64,000 bases of DNA from Dimorphilus gyrociliatus (Eukaryota; Annelida; Polychaeta; Dinophilidae): the NCBI GenBank assembly GCA_904063045.1, contig CAJFCJ010000045.1:1-64000 (forward strand), read 5' to 3'. The stretch's first letter is position 1. Every line of letters begins with the position of its first letter. Both the position numbers and the translations under genes were made by a program. Positions 1 to 11,637 of this stretch are shown in pieces. The notes under the pieces were generated by a model. That model ran no database searches, was not told where the DNA came from, and was given only the letters and a program-made list of their open reading frames with translations.

Positions 1-1499
1 CTTCAATGCAGTTGTCCTATTCTGGAAAATCGACTATAGACACATTTCTAGATAATATAAGAATATTAAAAATGGCGAACAACCAACTACTTTACTATTA
101 TCTTTAGGATCATTACTTTAATGATATATTACCAATTCTTAAGAAGTTTCTTCAGGAAAGAAATGAATTTCTCTATCATTTTTTCCATTTTGTTTATACA
201 GGAATGAAAAGAATAAATTAAGACAATTTCAACCGCAATAATTGAAAATCCTTTCAAGGATATCTGCAAAGAATTCTTTGAAGATTGCGTAGAACGTTCG
301 CAAATGTTAATATTCAAGGGACGCTGATCTATTCTTGATGTCATTTAATTTAATGTACATTACCAATGGGTAATAGCAGGAACCAAAGAAGCATTTGGAG
401 CAATTGTACAGGATATTGTCAATTAATTAAGTTGGTTTAATATCAACAAACAACAATAATGATATTATAATAATTAATTAATTAATAATTTTTAATTAGA
501 AATAATATCGAAATCCCAAAAATAAAGACCTATTTAAACGCATTGTGGAAAAGGCTTTGATTTTAATAGCGTCGCTTATCAAGAGGCTGTTCTCAATTTT
601 TATACGAATTAGATTGGAAGGTAAAACTAAGATAATATTTTTTGTCATCTAATATACATTTATCTATTATAGGATGACTTTAAACCTTCATAATATACTG
701 AAAAAACTTCGAAGGAACGTTGAACGAAACGCGAATCTTTTCTATAGCAAGATTCAATGTTTGGATGACTCAACTCTCATTGAAAAGATGGATGCTTGTA
801 ATAGGTAACGTTTTAAGTTATTTTAATTAACCATACCTTTCTATTACCATTTCTCTTCGTAGAAAAGTGAAAGTTTAAGGAATTGACGGATAGTTACGTA
901 ATTTATTCAACGCTTTACGTAATAATGTTACCAATAAATAGCATCCTTCGATTTCCTACATTTTGTATGTACAAGAGTAGAATTTATACGCAATACAATC
1001 GTTATTACGTAATAATACTAACGATATTTCATAAAAGAATCTTCTAGCATATAGAATCGTACGTATCACACCATAATTGAACATTTCGATCGCTTTCCAA
1101 AGGTTTAATGTCCTCCTGACAAAGAACTTTTAAAAGCTTTTTTATCCATTTCTTTAATTTCTTTCTGATAAGAAGAGACGTTTAATTGTTATAATTTAAA
1201 TTATTAATTAAAAACTATATTATTGATTACTTGTAGATAATCGCCAAAGTTTTGTAATTCGAAAAAGTTCATTAGAAAAGGAAATTACCGCATGATACGC
1301 AATTCTCTTCGTAAACGGCTAGGATTATTATCATTAATTTCTTACAAATTGGCTTCCATTTACTAACATTATCGGACATTTTACTGTAAGATAATTGAAA
1401 ACAATTCTTTTTATTACATAATGTAATTGAATAATGGTAGAGAGATGAGGGAAGAGCGGAGGGAAGGGGAAAGAGAGCTGTTGTTCTCTCTTATTCTTT
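1..1499. other. Gene-poor AT-rich stretch, no supported gene
   Basis: I find no reading frame here that I can tie to a family. A short open stretch on the plus strand at about 671-806 is bounded by an AG before it and a GTAACG after it and could be an exon of a fragmented or upstream gene, but neighbouring open pieces (about 540-620) do not join it in frame. The minus-strand frame at 129-344 (71 codons) has no recognisable features. A purine-rich GA/GGA tract lies near 1440-1480. Confidence 0.4.
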
Positions 1500-1797
1500 C
1501 TACTTACTTATCATAAATAAATTTAAAGCGATCAAAATTATTTGTAATCCTCTAGCTCCAGGTGAATTTTCGCTGTATCCATTTTTACTACAAATCTTCA
1601 ACTGCAATAGATTTAAAAATTCTGTTACAGTTTGTACTGTATATTTTCTTTGCGGTATATTTGAGAAATCTTCTGATAAATTGTTCAGATTATCAGCAGT
1701 TAATTTACTTAAAGGACAATATTTCTGAACTATTTTAGTTTCTTCTGTCATGTTGATCTCAAAATTATATAACTGTAAAAATGGGAAAAACTGCAAA
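1500..1797 (-). CDS. Terminal exon of an unrecognised surface or secreted protein
   Basis: The frame opens at an AG acceptor (TTTGCAG, just above 1797) and starts FFPFLQLY. A nearly identical beginning (FLPFLQLY), in the same phase and after a similar acceptor, opens the exon at 54812-55019 of the large receptor gene, and both share a KYTV motif further on, so the two exons appear to be copies of one module. This copy ends in a run of about 18 mostly hydrophobic residues after a small-residue stretch (NSPGARG), which would suit a GPI-anchor signal or a terminal membrane segment. Upstream exons above 1800 are not resolved; the open frame continuing to 1877 is probably intron. The function is unknown; the module's relation to lectin-like domains is a guess. 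Confidence 0.4.
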
Positions 1798-2174
1798 TTA
1801 CGCCACACTATATAGAGAAAATTTGCTGATTGTGTAGTCACGTTTGAACTGAATATGCTTTTTTTTATAACCTTCACCTTTGAGGATATTGATTAAACGG
1901 TCACTTATTGAACACAGTTGTCATAGGTGATAGGGACAGAAACTATTAAGTCTAAGGTTTCAGCCAAAAGAGAACGATTTCTAAATTCATAATTACCAGT
2001 TTCTTCTAGTAGAAATATATTATATTTTGTTAAAAGGAACATGCTCTGACAGGTGATAATCAGCTATTTAGATAAATCAACATTTTACACTATTGCGATA
2101 TTACTCTCTTCAACAGGCTAAATCGTTCACGCATTCATTCTCAAAGAATTACTAATGATGACAAAAATGTTAAC

Positions 2175-2330
2175 GGTTCTCTACACTGTAGGCCCCACGG
2201 GATCAACAGAAAACGGCCCCAACAGAAAACGGCCACAAATCAACAGAAAACGGCCACAAATGAACAGAAACGGCCCCAACCGGAACAGAAAACGGCCCCA
2301 ATCAGAACAGAAAACGGCCACAAAATTTCG
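2175..2330. repeat. Left terminal inverted repeat with 12-mer sub-repeats
   Basis: About six tandem copies of CAGAAAACGGCC separated by short variable spacers (CAAAT, CCAAC, CCAAT). The inverted partner is at about 4010-4110. Sub-repeated long terminal inverted repeats are common in MULE-type elements. Confidence 0.75.
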
Positions 2331-2515
2331 AAATATACAATACTCATAAATTGAATAGAATAAGTTAATTTAAAATTTTTTTCTATTAGTTAGTAAATAT
2401 TGGATGAAAAAATATTAAATTGTCCACCAGTTTTTCCTAAGAGGTTGAATATTTTGCACTATTTTTTAAATTCCTGCCAATAGGTTAAAGCAGCTCAAAG
2501 GAGATTTTTGCCACA

Positions 2516-3890
2516 ATGCTACCATATTGTTTTGGATGTAAGAAAAAGATTAATAAGCTGAAGCAAGGTGTTTGTTCACTTTGTCATCATAAAGTCCATT
2601 GGGCTTGTTTATCAGGTAAGATCCAAATTGATTTTAATGTAAACTAAGCTCTTTCTTTTGTAGATGGATTATGTTCTATATGTTCAAGTGTTGATAAAAA
2701 AAGAATCAGAATTATTCTGAGCAAATGTGATGAAATTTTACAAGATAAATCTACCAATAAAGTCTCAAATGCTGAAAATATAGATCTAAATCATTCAAGA
2801 GAAGAGATAGATGTGCAAAATATAATAATGGATGTTGATCATGAAGAAGTGGTTACCCTTATTGAAACACTGAATTGTGATGCAGAGTACAGGCTTGTTG
2901 ATAATCTTAGTGAAAGCAGCCCTCTGCATGGAAATATATTACATTTGAATGAGAATGATATCAATATGGAGGAGTCCTTTGAAAGTATACCAGAGGTGAA
3001 CTATGACAGCAATGGTAAATTCAGAATATTCCCTACAGGAAGTCAAAAAGGCAAAGAATTACTTGTATCTAATGGTCACTCATTTGTTGTCAAAAGAAAA
3101 GACAAGACTTCCATAATTTGGAGATGTGGAGTTTTAATGCATTTAATATTCATTTCACTGTTTTTCAGTGCATTAATCAACTGCTACAATATAAGGAACC
3201 AAAAAGATAGTTATGGATTTTGAAAAAGCTGTTTGGAAAGCTGTATTAAATAATTGGGAAAATGTAAATCTGTCAGGATGCTTATTCCATTGGAATCAGG
3301 CAGTTTATAGAAAAATTCAGGTATTATTCAACCTAAAACTCAAACTGGAGTCATTTTTAATTTTGTTTTTTTAGGAGCTTGGTTATTCATCAGACTTCAA
3401 CAAAAAAAATGGACAATGGTTTGAAATGAGACAGCTAATGGCTTTGCCATTCCTTCCATCTCACATTATTCCAATAGAGTTTATTAAAAATAAGGATTAC
3501 CTTAAATCAATTGATAAACTTGCTGATTTTATTGATTATTTTGAAAGAACTTGGATTTTGAATGATGTTTGGTCACCAAAATGTTGGTCTATCTATCAAT
3601 GTGCAATCAGAACAAATAATGATGTTGAGGGATTTCACAATAGGTTGAATGGAAATGTTGGAGTGAATGTTTCATTTTATTCTGTGATAGATGAATTGAA
3701 AAGGGAAGCAGACCTTATAGCAGCATATCAAAGAATGTTATCAGAAAAGAAGATATTAAGATACCAAAGAAAGTTTTATAAGAACCTCCAAAATAAAATA
3801 TTTTCAATTTGGGAAAGATTTGAAAAGCATGAGATTACTTCATCAGAAGTTCTAGTAAAGTGTTCTGAACTTTATTTAGTAGCTCAATAA
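2516..3890 (+). pseudogene. MULE transposase, internally deleted
   Basis: Exon 1 (2516-2615) encodes a cysteine/histidine-rich start (MLPYCFGCKKK, then CSLCHHKVHWACL, PHD/zinc-ribbon-like). A 48-bp GT-AG intron follows and exon 2 (from 2664) continues the finger (DGLCSICSSV), an acidic linker and a FLYWCH-type zinc finger (about 3010-3130). The frame then stops at 3221-3223. The C-terminal transposase follows in another frame (MDFEKAVWKAV, near 3203), crosses an intron (about 3330-3373) and continues to 3890 with RTNNDVEGFHNRLN, a motif typical of invertebrate FLYWCH-MULE transposases. The DDE-bearing middle is missing, so the protein should be inactive. About 450 residues remain of a protein normally longer. 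Confidence 0.75.
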
Positions 3891-4009
3891 ATAAATCAAT
3901 TGTTGTTAAATTGCATGATCTTTTAAGTTGTAGTCTCATAATGTATTCAACTCTTCAAATAAACACACTTTCAAAATTTAATTCATTTCTTGTTTTATAT
4001 ATTTTAGGT

Positions 4010-4110
4010 TGAAGAATCCTGTGGCTGTTTTCTGTCTCAGTTGGGGCCGTTTTCTGTTGATTTGTGGCCGTTTTCTGTCGTATTCGGCCCCACTTTTGCA
4101 GTAGAGGACC
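4010..4110. repeat. Right terminal inverted repeat
   Basis: This is the reverse complement of the left end, with about three copies of the GGCCGTTTTCTG motif. It is shorter than the left end, so the two differ in sub-repeat number. Confidence 0.7.
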
Positions 4111-4201
4111 ATAATTTGTCAATAGCAGTCCTGACAATCTGAAATGAATGTTGAACATAAAAAGTGAACAAAGAATTCTAATTGGTCGGTTAACTACTTA
4201 C

Positions 4202-7200
4202 TCCTGAGCGGAAAAAATAGTGAAAACTATAATTGAAGTCGTATCTTTTATAACGATAAATAATTTCGGATCTCGCTTCAATTCTATTATATGTACTTGC
4301 AAACATAGCAATAAGCAAATTAACCAACACAATAATAGCTCCAAATAGATAAATTGCCATCAGTATTACTGCTACTGCTGAATTTTGTGGACAACGATCG
4401 CTGCTACCATTTATAGATGTTGAATTACACGATTCTTCATCATTTCCCGTAATTTCTTCAAGAAATAATTCTCCGTATATTTGCCAATATGGCACGTATA
4501 CAATATTTTTGAAAAGGGTAAGTCCAAGTGGAAAATTGGGATATAAAAGTCCTTGTAGGGCAACTCCATAGGCCAATATAAATATTAAGAATATTGGAAT
4601 CATTACTCCTGTATCTTTAATCATTTCAAAAATCATAATTAGCCTTATTCCAAATGTTTGCCAATTGTATAAGAATAGTGCAGTTCTCAAATAAAACAAC
4701 GAAATTGAAATGGCGTAAAAGCTTCTTACAACTGCAAAGTTCTTGTTTGGTATTACAAAAATAAGTATTACTGATAGTAAACAGAAAATGAATATAAGCA
4801 ATTCAAGAATATTCCAAATATCATCTGTCAAATGTTTCCGATATTGTAGAAGACTCAGCTCTTTTATCTATTTTATATGGGGGAGGTAGAGGGGAGGGAG
4901 GGGAAGACAGAAATTGTCATTACAGTGAATTATGGGAATGAATTTGTTACCTGACTTATTTCCATCAGTACAATAAGACTAAGGAAAAAGTAAAAAGCCA
5001 CTTCGCTAACATGTAAAGATTTATCAGTTTTTGGTTGAAGATCAATTAAATAATAGAAGGAGAATGTGAATAAACATAGAAGATGGAGTATCTGTTGATT
5101 GAATGGTAAAATTAGAAAATTAGAACAGTTAATTAAATATCATACTTACGAAAGCTATCCAAAATTTTACTATTGGTGAAAAATTGGTTCCGTTGCCCAA
5201 GTTTCCTCGCCATAATTCATTCAAATACCATTGGCCAAATGCACTGGCAATATATTCTTTAAATCCTACAGCTCTAGCCCAGTCTATGGAATTTGGTCTC
5301 TGCTTCGCTTCTTCCTTTACTTTTTTGTCAATATTGTTTTCATCATTTTCACAAGCATCATTTAAATATCTAAGGGCTTTGTCTTTCCAAACTTGTTTCC
5401 TCTCTAACAAGGATGTAGCTAAAAAAGTATCACATTCCTTGATTGCCTCTTTCCTAGCCCGTTTTAAAATTCCAAAAGCAAATATAGCCAATTTTAAAGG
5501 ATTGTTACTCTTCAGCCAAAAGTATTCCGAGACTTTTGTCTTGTTGGCAATAATTGACCAAGCAAATATGAATGTTATGTCATCACCATCTAACAATTTA
5601 TTTTCCAGTGAGCTATAAACTGAACAATTCTTATCAAAATGTTCATTAAATAAATTCAGTACAGCATTCTTAAACTCTTTTTTGAAATTATTAAGCTTTT
5701 CTTTATGATTTTGAGCATCTTCATTTTCATTAAAGGCTTCATTATTCAAAATGCTTAAGAGTTTTTCAGCCCCTTCACACGATTGTTTCTTATTAAACTC
5801 TTCAAGACGCACATTGTAGTCTTTAATCGATTTCCCTTCACCATTTAACTTTTCTAAGACAACAATTGGCTTTTTCTCTAAATTCTGAATGAATTTAAAA
5901 CCTTTAACGTTGTTAAGTGAAAGTGGAAAAAGTTCATCAGGGTAGAAAGTCTTTGTTACATCTGGAAAAATACTATGAACTATTTCAACGACACGTTTAT
6001 TGTCACTTTTTAAGGAATCTGTAAAGAATTCTTGGTAATTTTGAAATTTTTCTTTTTCAATGTAAGGATCAAAATCTTCCTTAAACTGTTTATGAGTAAT
6101 TCCCCAGCGGATTGCCAATTCAAATTGATCATCATCATTTAATTTGTTGAAATAGGCATCTTCAATAGCAGTTTTTAAATCTTCTTTATATAAATTAACT
6201 ATATGAATTTGATCTTTGTATTTAGAAATTGTTTTACACAATTCAAAACATTCATCTACTTTTTTTGTCATTGTAAGATTTTTTATCTTCTTTTTCCATA
6301 AATCGGAAATTTCACTTTCTGCCTTTTCAGATTTAATTATAGAAATAAATCTATAAAGAAATAATGATGTTTTTCCACATTTTCTAATGATAAATACATT
6401 AGGTTTTTTATCAATTCTATGATTTTTCACTGTTAGTATGTTGCATATTTCTTGTAGAGTTTTGTATATTTCACCGCCAATTACTATTAATATTGAAATT
6501 AAATAGAAATCAGGAATTTTATCTTCCGCTTGTGTAATTTGTTTCTGCAATATCGCTTTAGGGAGAAATGATTTTTTAAGTGATTTATAGTGGTCATATT
6601 TCTCTTTATGATTAGGGCACTCCTCCTTTGAGCTATGTTCAAGACATGACGGTTCTGTACTATATAATTTAATTTTCTTTTCTTGTGTCGCCTTTTTACA
6701 GGGTCCTAATAATTTTGAACATCCATCAATTAATATCAATGGTTTGAATACTTTTACAACTACATTAAATTTCTTTTCAAAGATTCTCATAAACTGATTA
6801 TCAAAGTTATCGTGCTCGTCATTATTGTTAAATGTTATAAATAAATGTTTGCCTTTCAGTATATCTTTCCTTTCTTTCAAAGTATTTTTTACAGTTGCGT
6901 TGTCTTGTTCATCAATAAAGTAGGATGGATAATTTTCTTCATAAATCTCTTGAAGACAGTCTTTTAAACCATTTTCCTCTTTTTTGAATGTTTTCAAATA
7001 TTTCTTGCACTCTTCATTCATCTTCTCATCTTTAATTTCAGTTGGAGAAATAATATATTTTTTAGACTTTAACCTTTGAATAACCTCATCATTACTATTG
7101 CCTTCAAAATTAATTAAGACATCAATAACCTTTTCATGTTGTGTCTGAACATGTTTAATGAATGCTTCTTTAGTTTCCATTTCATCCTCACCTTCTCCAA

Positions 7201-8206
7201 GAAAATAGAAATATTGATGATTTAGGTCCAAACCGGCACCCTTTAATGTCTCTTGACTTACACTATCTTTATTTTTGATTGTATTATGTTCACCCTTTAC
7301 AAATCCACACCATATAGATTTGTTGTCATTTGTAGCTTTTGTCAATAATCTATTTGATTTTCCATCAGTTAAAAATAATGATGCATTTTCTGTTAGATGA
7401 TGCTTAATTTGTTGAATATTATCATCAGATAGAGTTGAATATGGTAGTTGTATTATAAAGTTTGGTTTCATGTTGAAATTAGGAAAGTTTTTAACCATAC
7501 AATTTACTCCAATATCAGATAAATATGATTTTCTTACAAATATTTTCTCTTTATTAATTATATTGAATATAATTATCTTGAGAAAGTCGTCTCTCTTTTC
7601 ATCGGCTATTCTTAACCATTCAGTATTTTTTGTCACCTTGTTAGCTAAACGATGTTTATTTTTATTGTTCAACCATATTACATCTTGTCTCTTAGCTAAA
7701 CAGTTTTGTATTTTTACTAAATTATCATCATTTTCATCAAAAATCAAATGAATTACTTCATTTTCCATCTCTCTCTTCAAATCATCAACAATCGATAAAT
7801 AATTAACATTTCCCTCATCGTTTTCTTTTGGATTATATATAACTATTGGAACAGGACAACCTCCATTTTCCTCATATTTTTTAATACTTTTTAATAGTAA
7901 TTTCAATGCAGGATATTCAAGACTATCCGATGTTATTAATACTTTCTTTTCTTTAAGAATATCTATAAAATTCTCTATAAATTTGTTTTCAATCTCTTCT
8001 TTTTGCTCATCAAATGTGTCATTTGAAGGATGACAGACAATTGTTAGATCAAATTTATCAATAGAAAATTTTTCTTTTAGTTTTGATAAAATTATTGTTG
8101 AAGGTGATGCTGCAATCTCTTTTTTTGAAGAAGAAGAATCTGCGGTTTTATCTCTTGATGAAGAAGAATCTGGAGTCTTTTCTGTCGATGAAGAATCTGC
8201 AGTCTT
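4202..8206 (-). CDS. TRPM-like cation channel, proximal copy (SLOG-type N-terminus plus pore)
   Basis: Read on the minus strand. A large exon runs from the serine-rich start (about 8203) to a GTAAGT donor at 5150. Next comes a 141-bp exon 5091-4951 (first membrane segments, acidic end EISQ), then a 666-bp exon 4867-4202 with the remaining membrane helices. All junctions are phase 0 and match the plus-strand paralogue exactly (also a 141-bp exon). The pore carries YWQIYGELFLEEI and the last helix LVNLLIAMFASTYNRI, both typical of TRPM channels. The long N-terminal region is the TRPM homology region, expected to hold the SLOG nucleotide-sensing fold. The first exon runs straight out of the duplicated pore segment and has no start codon of its own; the ATG at 8270-8272 lies inside antisense-framed pore sequence and is unlikely to be used. 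The last exon is not visible; the MULE lies where it should be. Confidence 0.75.
4276..4859. repeat. Duplicated TRPM pore block, copy 1
   Basis: About 584 bp repeated at 8204-8787 (offset 3928) with only a handful of substitutions, for example FNWQTFG against FYYWKAIG in the encoded loop. Confidence 0.85.
6594..8206. repeat. Duplicated TRPM N-terminal block, copy 1
   Basis: About 1.6 kb repeated at 8797-10409 with a constant offset of 2203 bases. The parts I compared by eye look identical, including a 93-codon antisense frame identical in both copies. This implies a very recent event or an assembly duplication. Confidence 0.85.
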
Positions 8207-8787
8207 CAATTCTATTATATGTACTTGCAAACATAGCAATAAGCAAATTAACCAACACAATAATAGCTCCAAATAGATAAATTGCCATCAGTATTACTGC
8301 TACTGCTGAATTTTGTGGACAACGATCGCTGCTACCATTTATAGATGTTGAATTACACGATTCTTCATCATTTCCTGTAATTTCTTCAAGAAATAATTCT
8401 CCGTATATTTGCCAATATGGCACGTATACAATATTTTTGAAAAGGGTAAGTCCAAATGGAAAATTGGGATATAAAAGTCCTTGTAGGGCAACTCCATAGG
8501 CCAATATAAATATTAAGAATATTGGAATCATTACTCCTGTATCTTTAATCATTTCAAAAATCATAATTAGCCTTATTCCAATTGCTTTCCAATAGTATAA
8601 GAATAGTGCAGTTCTCAAATAAAACAACGAAATTGAAATGGCGTAAAAGCTTCTTACAACTGCAAAGTTCTTGTTTGGTATTACAAAAATAAGTATTACT
8701 GATAGTAAACAGAAAATGAATATAAGCAATTCAAGAATATTCCAAATATCATCTGTCAAATGTTTCCGATATTGTAGAAGACTCAGC
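8204..8787. repeat. Duplicated TRPM pore block, copy 2
   Basis: Partner of 4276-4859. It is wedged between two copies of the N-terminal block, so the array reads N-terminus, pore, N-terminus, middle, pore on the minus strand. Confidence 0.85.
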
Positions 8788-10750
8788 TTTCTCTCGTCAT
8801 ATTTCTCTTTATGATTAGGGCACTCCTCCTTTGAGCTATGTTCAAGACATGACGGTTCTGTACTATATAATTTAATTTTCTTTTCTTGTGTCGCCTTTTT
8901 ACAGGGTCCTAATAATTTTGAACATCCATCAATTAATATCAATGGTTTGAATACTTTTACAACTACATTAAATTTCTTTTCAAAGATTCTCATAAACTGA
9001 TTATCAAAGTTATCGTGCTCGTCATTATTGTTAAATGTTATAAATAAATGTTTGCCTTTCAGTATATCTTTCCTTTCTTTCAAAGTATTTTTTACAGTTG
9101 CGTTGTCTTGTTCATCAATAAAGTAGGATGGATAATTTTCTTCATAAATCTCTTGAAGACAGTCTTTTAAACCATTTTCCTCTTTTTTGAATGTTTTCAA
9201 ATATTTCTTGCACTCTTCATTCATCTTCTCATCTTTAATTTCAGTTGGAGAAATAATATATTTTTTAGACTTTAACCTTTGAATAACCTCATCATTACTA
9301 TTGCCTTCAAAATTAATTAAGACATCAATAACCTTTTCATGTTGTGTCTGAACATGTTTAATGAATGCTTCTTTAGTTTCCATTTCATCCTCACCTTCTC
9401 CAAGAAAATAGAAATATTGATGATTTAGGTCCAAACCGGCACCCTTTAATGTCTCTTGACTTACACTATCTTTATTTTTGATTGTATTATGTTCACCCTT
9501 TACAAATCCACACCATATAGATTTGTTGTCATTTGTAGCTTTTGTCAATAATCTATTTGATTTTCCATCAGTTAAAAATAATGATGCATTTTCTGTTAGA
9601 TGATGCTTAATTTGTTGAATATTATCATCAGATAGAGTTGAATATGGTAGTTGTATTATAAAGTTTGGTTTCATGTTGAAATTAGGAAAGTTTTTAACCA
9701 TACAATTTACTCCAATATCAGATAAATATGATTTTCTTACAAATATTTTCTCTTTATTAATTATATTGAATATAATTATCTTGAGAAAGTCGTCTCTCTT
9801 TTCATCGGCTATTCTTAACCATTCAGTATTTTTTGTCACCTTGTTAGCTAAACGATGTTTATTTTTATTGTTCAACCATATTACATCTTGTCTCTTAGCT
9901 AAACAGTTTTGTATTTTTACTAAATTATCATCATTTTCATCAAAAATCAAATGAATTACTTCATTTTCCATCTCTCTCTTCAAATCATCAACAATCGATA
10001 AATAATTAACATTTCCCTCATCGTTTTCTTTTGGATTATATATAACTATTGGAACAGGACAACCTCCATTTTCCTCATATTTTTTAATACTTTTTAATAG
10101 TAATTTCAATGCAGGATATTCAAGACTATCCGATGTTATTAATACTTTCTTTTCTTTAAGAATATCTATAAAATTCTCTATAAATTTGTTTTCAATCTCT
10201 TCTTTTTGCTCATCAAATGTGTCATTTGAAGGATGACAGACAATTGTTAGATCAAATTTATCAATAGAAAATTTTTCTTTTAGTTTTGATAAAATTATTG
10301 TTGAAGGTGATGCTGCAATCTCTTTTTTTGAAGAAGAAGAATCTGCGGTTTTATCTCTTGATGAAGAAGAATCTGGAGTCTTTTCTGTCGATGAAGAATC
10401 TGCAGTCTTTTCTGTCGATGAAGAATGTGCAGTCTTTTCTGTCAATGAAGAATCTGCGGTCTTATTTCTTGATTCAATCTCTTTATATGTTTCAATACAA
10501 ATTTCTCCATGAAAAATAATCATCTCCTTCTGAAAAGAGCAGTCAACTTAAGGTATTTTGTTTAATAATACAATCTGGTCAAAGAAATGAAATATTTAAT
10601 TCTTAAAGATTTTGCATTCATTTTTCTTTAAATTTTAATAGATTATAGGAAAAATAGTGTATTAAACGTTTTAAATACTGTAAATATTTTATTTACCGGC
10701 AAAGATGATTCTGGAGGAGGAGTTGCCATTCTTTTTAAAGAATTAGACAT
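8204..10750 (-). CDS. TRPM-like, distal partial copy: N-terminus fused directly to pore
   Basis: The 5' exon is 10750-10697 (MSNSLKRMATPPPESSLP, phase-0 GTAAAT donor). It joins an exon opening at 10529 (KEMIIFHGEIC), followed by four to five ADSSSTEKT-type repeats and the TRPM N-terminal region down to about residue 590. At 8797/8787 the frame passes in register from the N-terminal region (CPNHKEKYD) into the pore exon (LSLLQYRKHLTDD), skipping the middle of the N-terminal region and the first membrane segments. The pore segment ends at 8204, where it runs out of frame into the next N-terminal copy and stops after about 20 residues. A minimal sensor-plus-pore polypeptide is therefore encoded, but it lacks TRPM linker regions. 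It could be a real chimeric gene, a broken duplicate or an assembly artefact. The exon 10750-10697 could equally serve as the first exon of the proximal copy. Confidence 0.55.
8797..10409. repeat. Duplicated TRPM N-terminal block, copy 2
   Basis: Partner of 6594-8206 (offset 2203). Beyond 10409 this copy carries extra TEKTADSSS-type coding repeats that the first copy lacks. Confidence 0.85.
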
Positions 10751-11637
10751 TTAAACTGTCGCTGTTCGAAGACAAATGAATAAATGAAGGATTGTCAGTA
10801 ATGCGAATAATTAAGTATCTTGGGTTTTCCAACTTTCGTTTTTGGCTAATTTTTTATCAATATTTGCAGTGAAGCTGAGGATGAAACAGCCAGTTTTGTT
10901 ACGAGGTCTACATGATGGAATGGGGCATAGGCTCAAGCAATGTATCGAAAAAGATGGTAGTCACATCAAAAAAAAAGACTAATATGAACGTTACTTCTCT
11001 TGTGCTAATTATTATGAAGCGTCCTTAGCAACCCTGGCCAAATAGGAAAAAAAATCAATGAAACGGTACATGATTGTATAAGAAAACAAAATGTTGTAAA
11101 ATCTTGCCTAGATCCTATTTGAAAGAAAATCTTATATAAATTTAAGTTTAATCTAACATTTTCACCAGGTACCTTTAACCTCTATACAAGACACACGTAC
11201 ATTCTCACACTCACATTCATGTGCATAGTTCGCAATTTTGCATCTTGGGGATCATGGATTGCAGATCACGAATGCTTTTACATGCTCACATTGCCATGCT
11301 TTTCATGACACACACACACACACACATCTACCACTACCATACATAATATCATTTTTTACAAACTATATATCGGAAAATGAGAATGTTCCCATCATGCTTG
11401 CCAATAATCTATTTTATCTGTTATCCTTCTAATGTTCTTTTTATTAAATAGAATAATTCGTAATCCTAATCGTTAGATATTGTTATGGATTAAATTGGAA
11501 GAATGTTGGGAAAAGATGTAATTATTATTATTTAATATTTAATGTTATTTGCTGCGAGCCTAAAGCCTTTTTATCGTCTGTTCAAAATATTAATTGAATG
11601 GCGGAATTTCAATTGATATTTATCTAATAAAATTTTT
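10751..11637. other. Divergent intergenic region with CA microsatellite
   Basis: Lies between the minus-strand TRPM start and the plus-strand NLR start, so it probably holds both promoters. It contains a (CA)n tract at about 11311-11326. I see no clear TATA box or further gene. Confidence 0.4.

Larger units (their letters stand above)
2175..4110 (+). mobile_element. Mutator-like (MULE) DNA transposon, internally deleted
   Basis: The ends are inverted. The left end begins GGTTCTCTAC at 2175 and the right end finishes GTAGAGGACC at 4110. Inside each end lie tandem copies of a 12-base motif, CAGAAAACGGCC: about six on the left (2205-2325) and about three inverted on the right (4020-4085). The element carries a transposase gene with a FLYWCH zinc finger and the C-terminal part of a MULE transposase. 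I could not match a target-site duplication by eye. It sits immediately 3' of the minus-strand TRPM pore exon, about 90 bp beyond its splice donor, so it may have removed or displaced the channel's last exon. Confidence 0.75.

Noticed and set aside
2155-2349. Proline/arginine/asparagine-rich 64-codon frame
   Set aside because: It is translation of the sub-repeats in the MULE left end; the inverted right end gives a similar artefact at 3955-4158.
8207-8272. Membrane-like start MELLLCWLICLLLCL for the proximal TRPM gene
   Set aside because: These residues come from the duplicated pore segment read in a different frame, so the start codon and apparent signal peptide are accidental.
5184-10519. 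Plus-strand frames opposite the TRPM exons, one pair identical
   Set aside because: The identity is a result of the block duplication; the frames are antisense shadows.
11311-11330. CA tract as a possible origin or regulatory element
   Set aside because: A simple microsatellite; similar tracts occur at 48056 and 60117 with no shared context.
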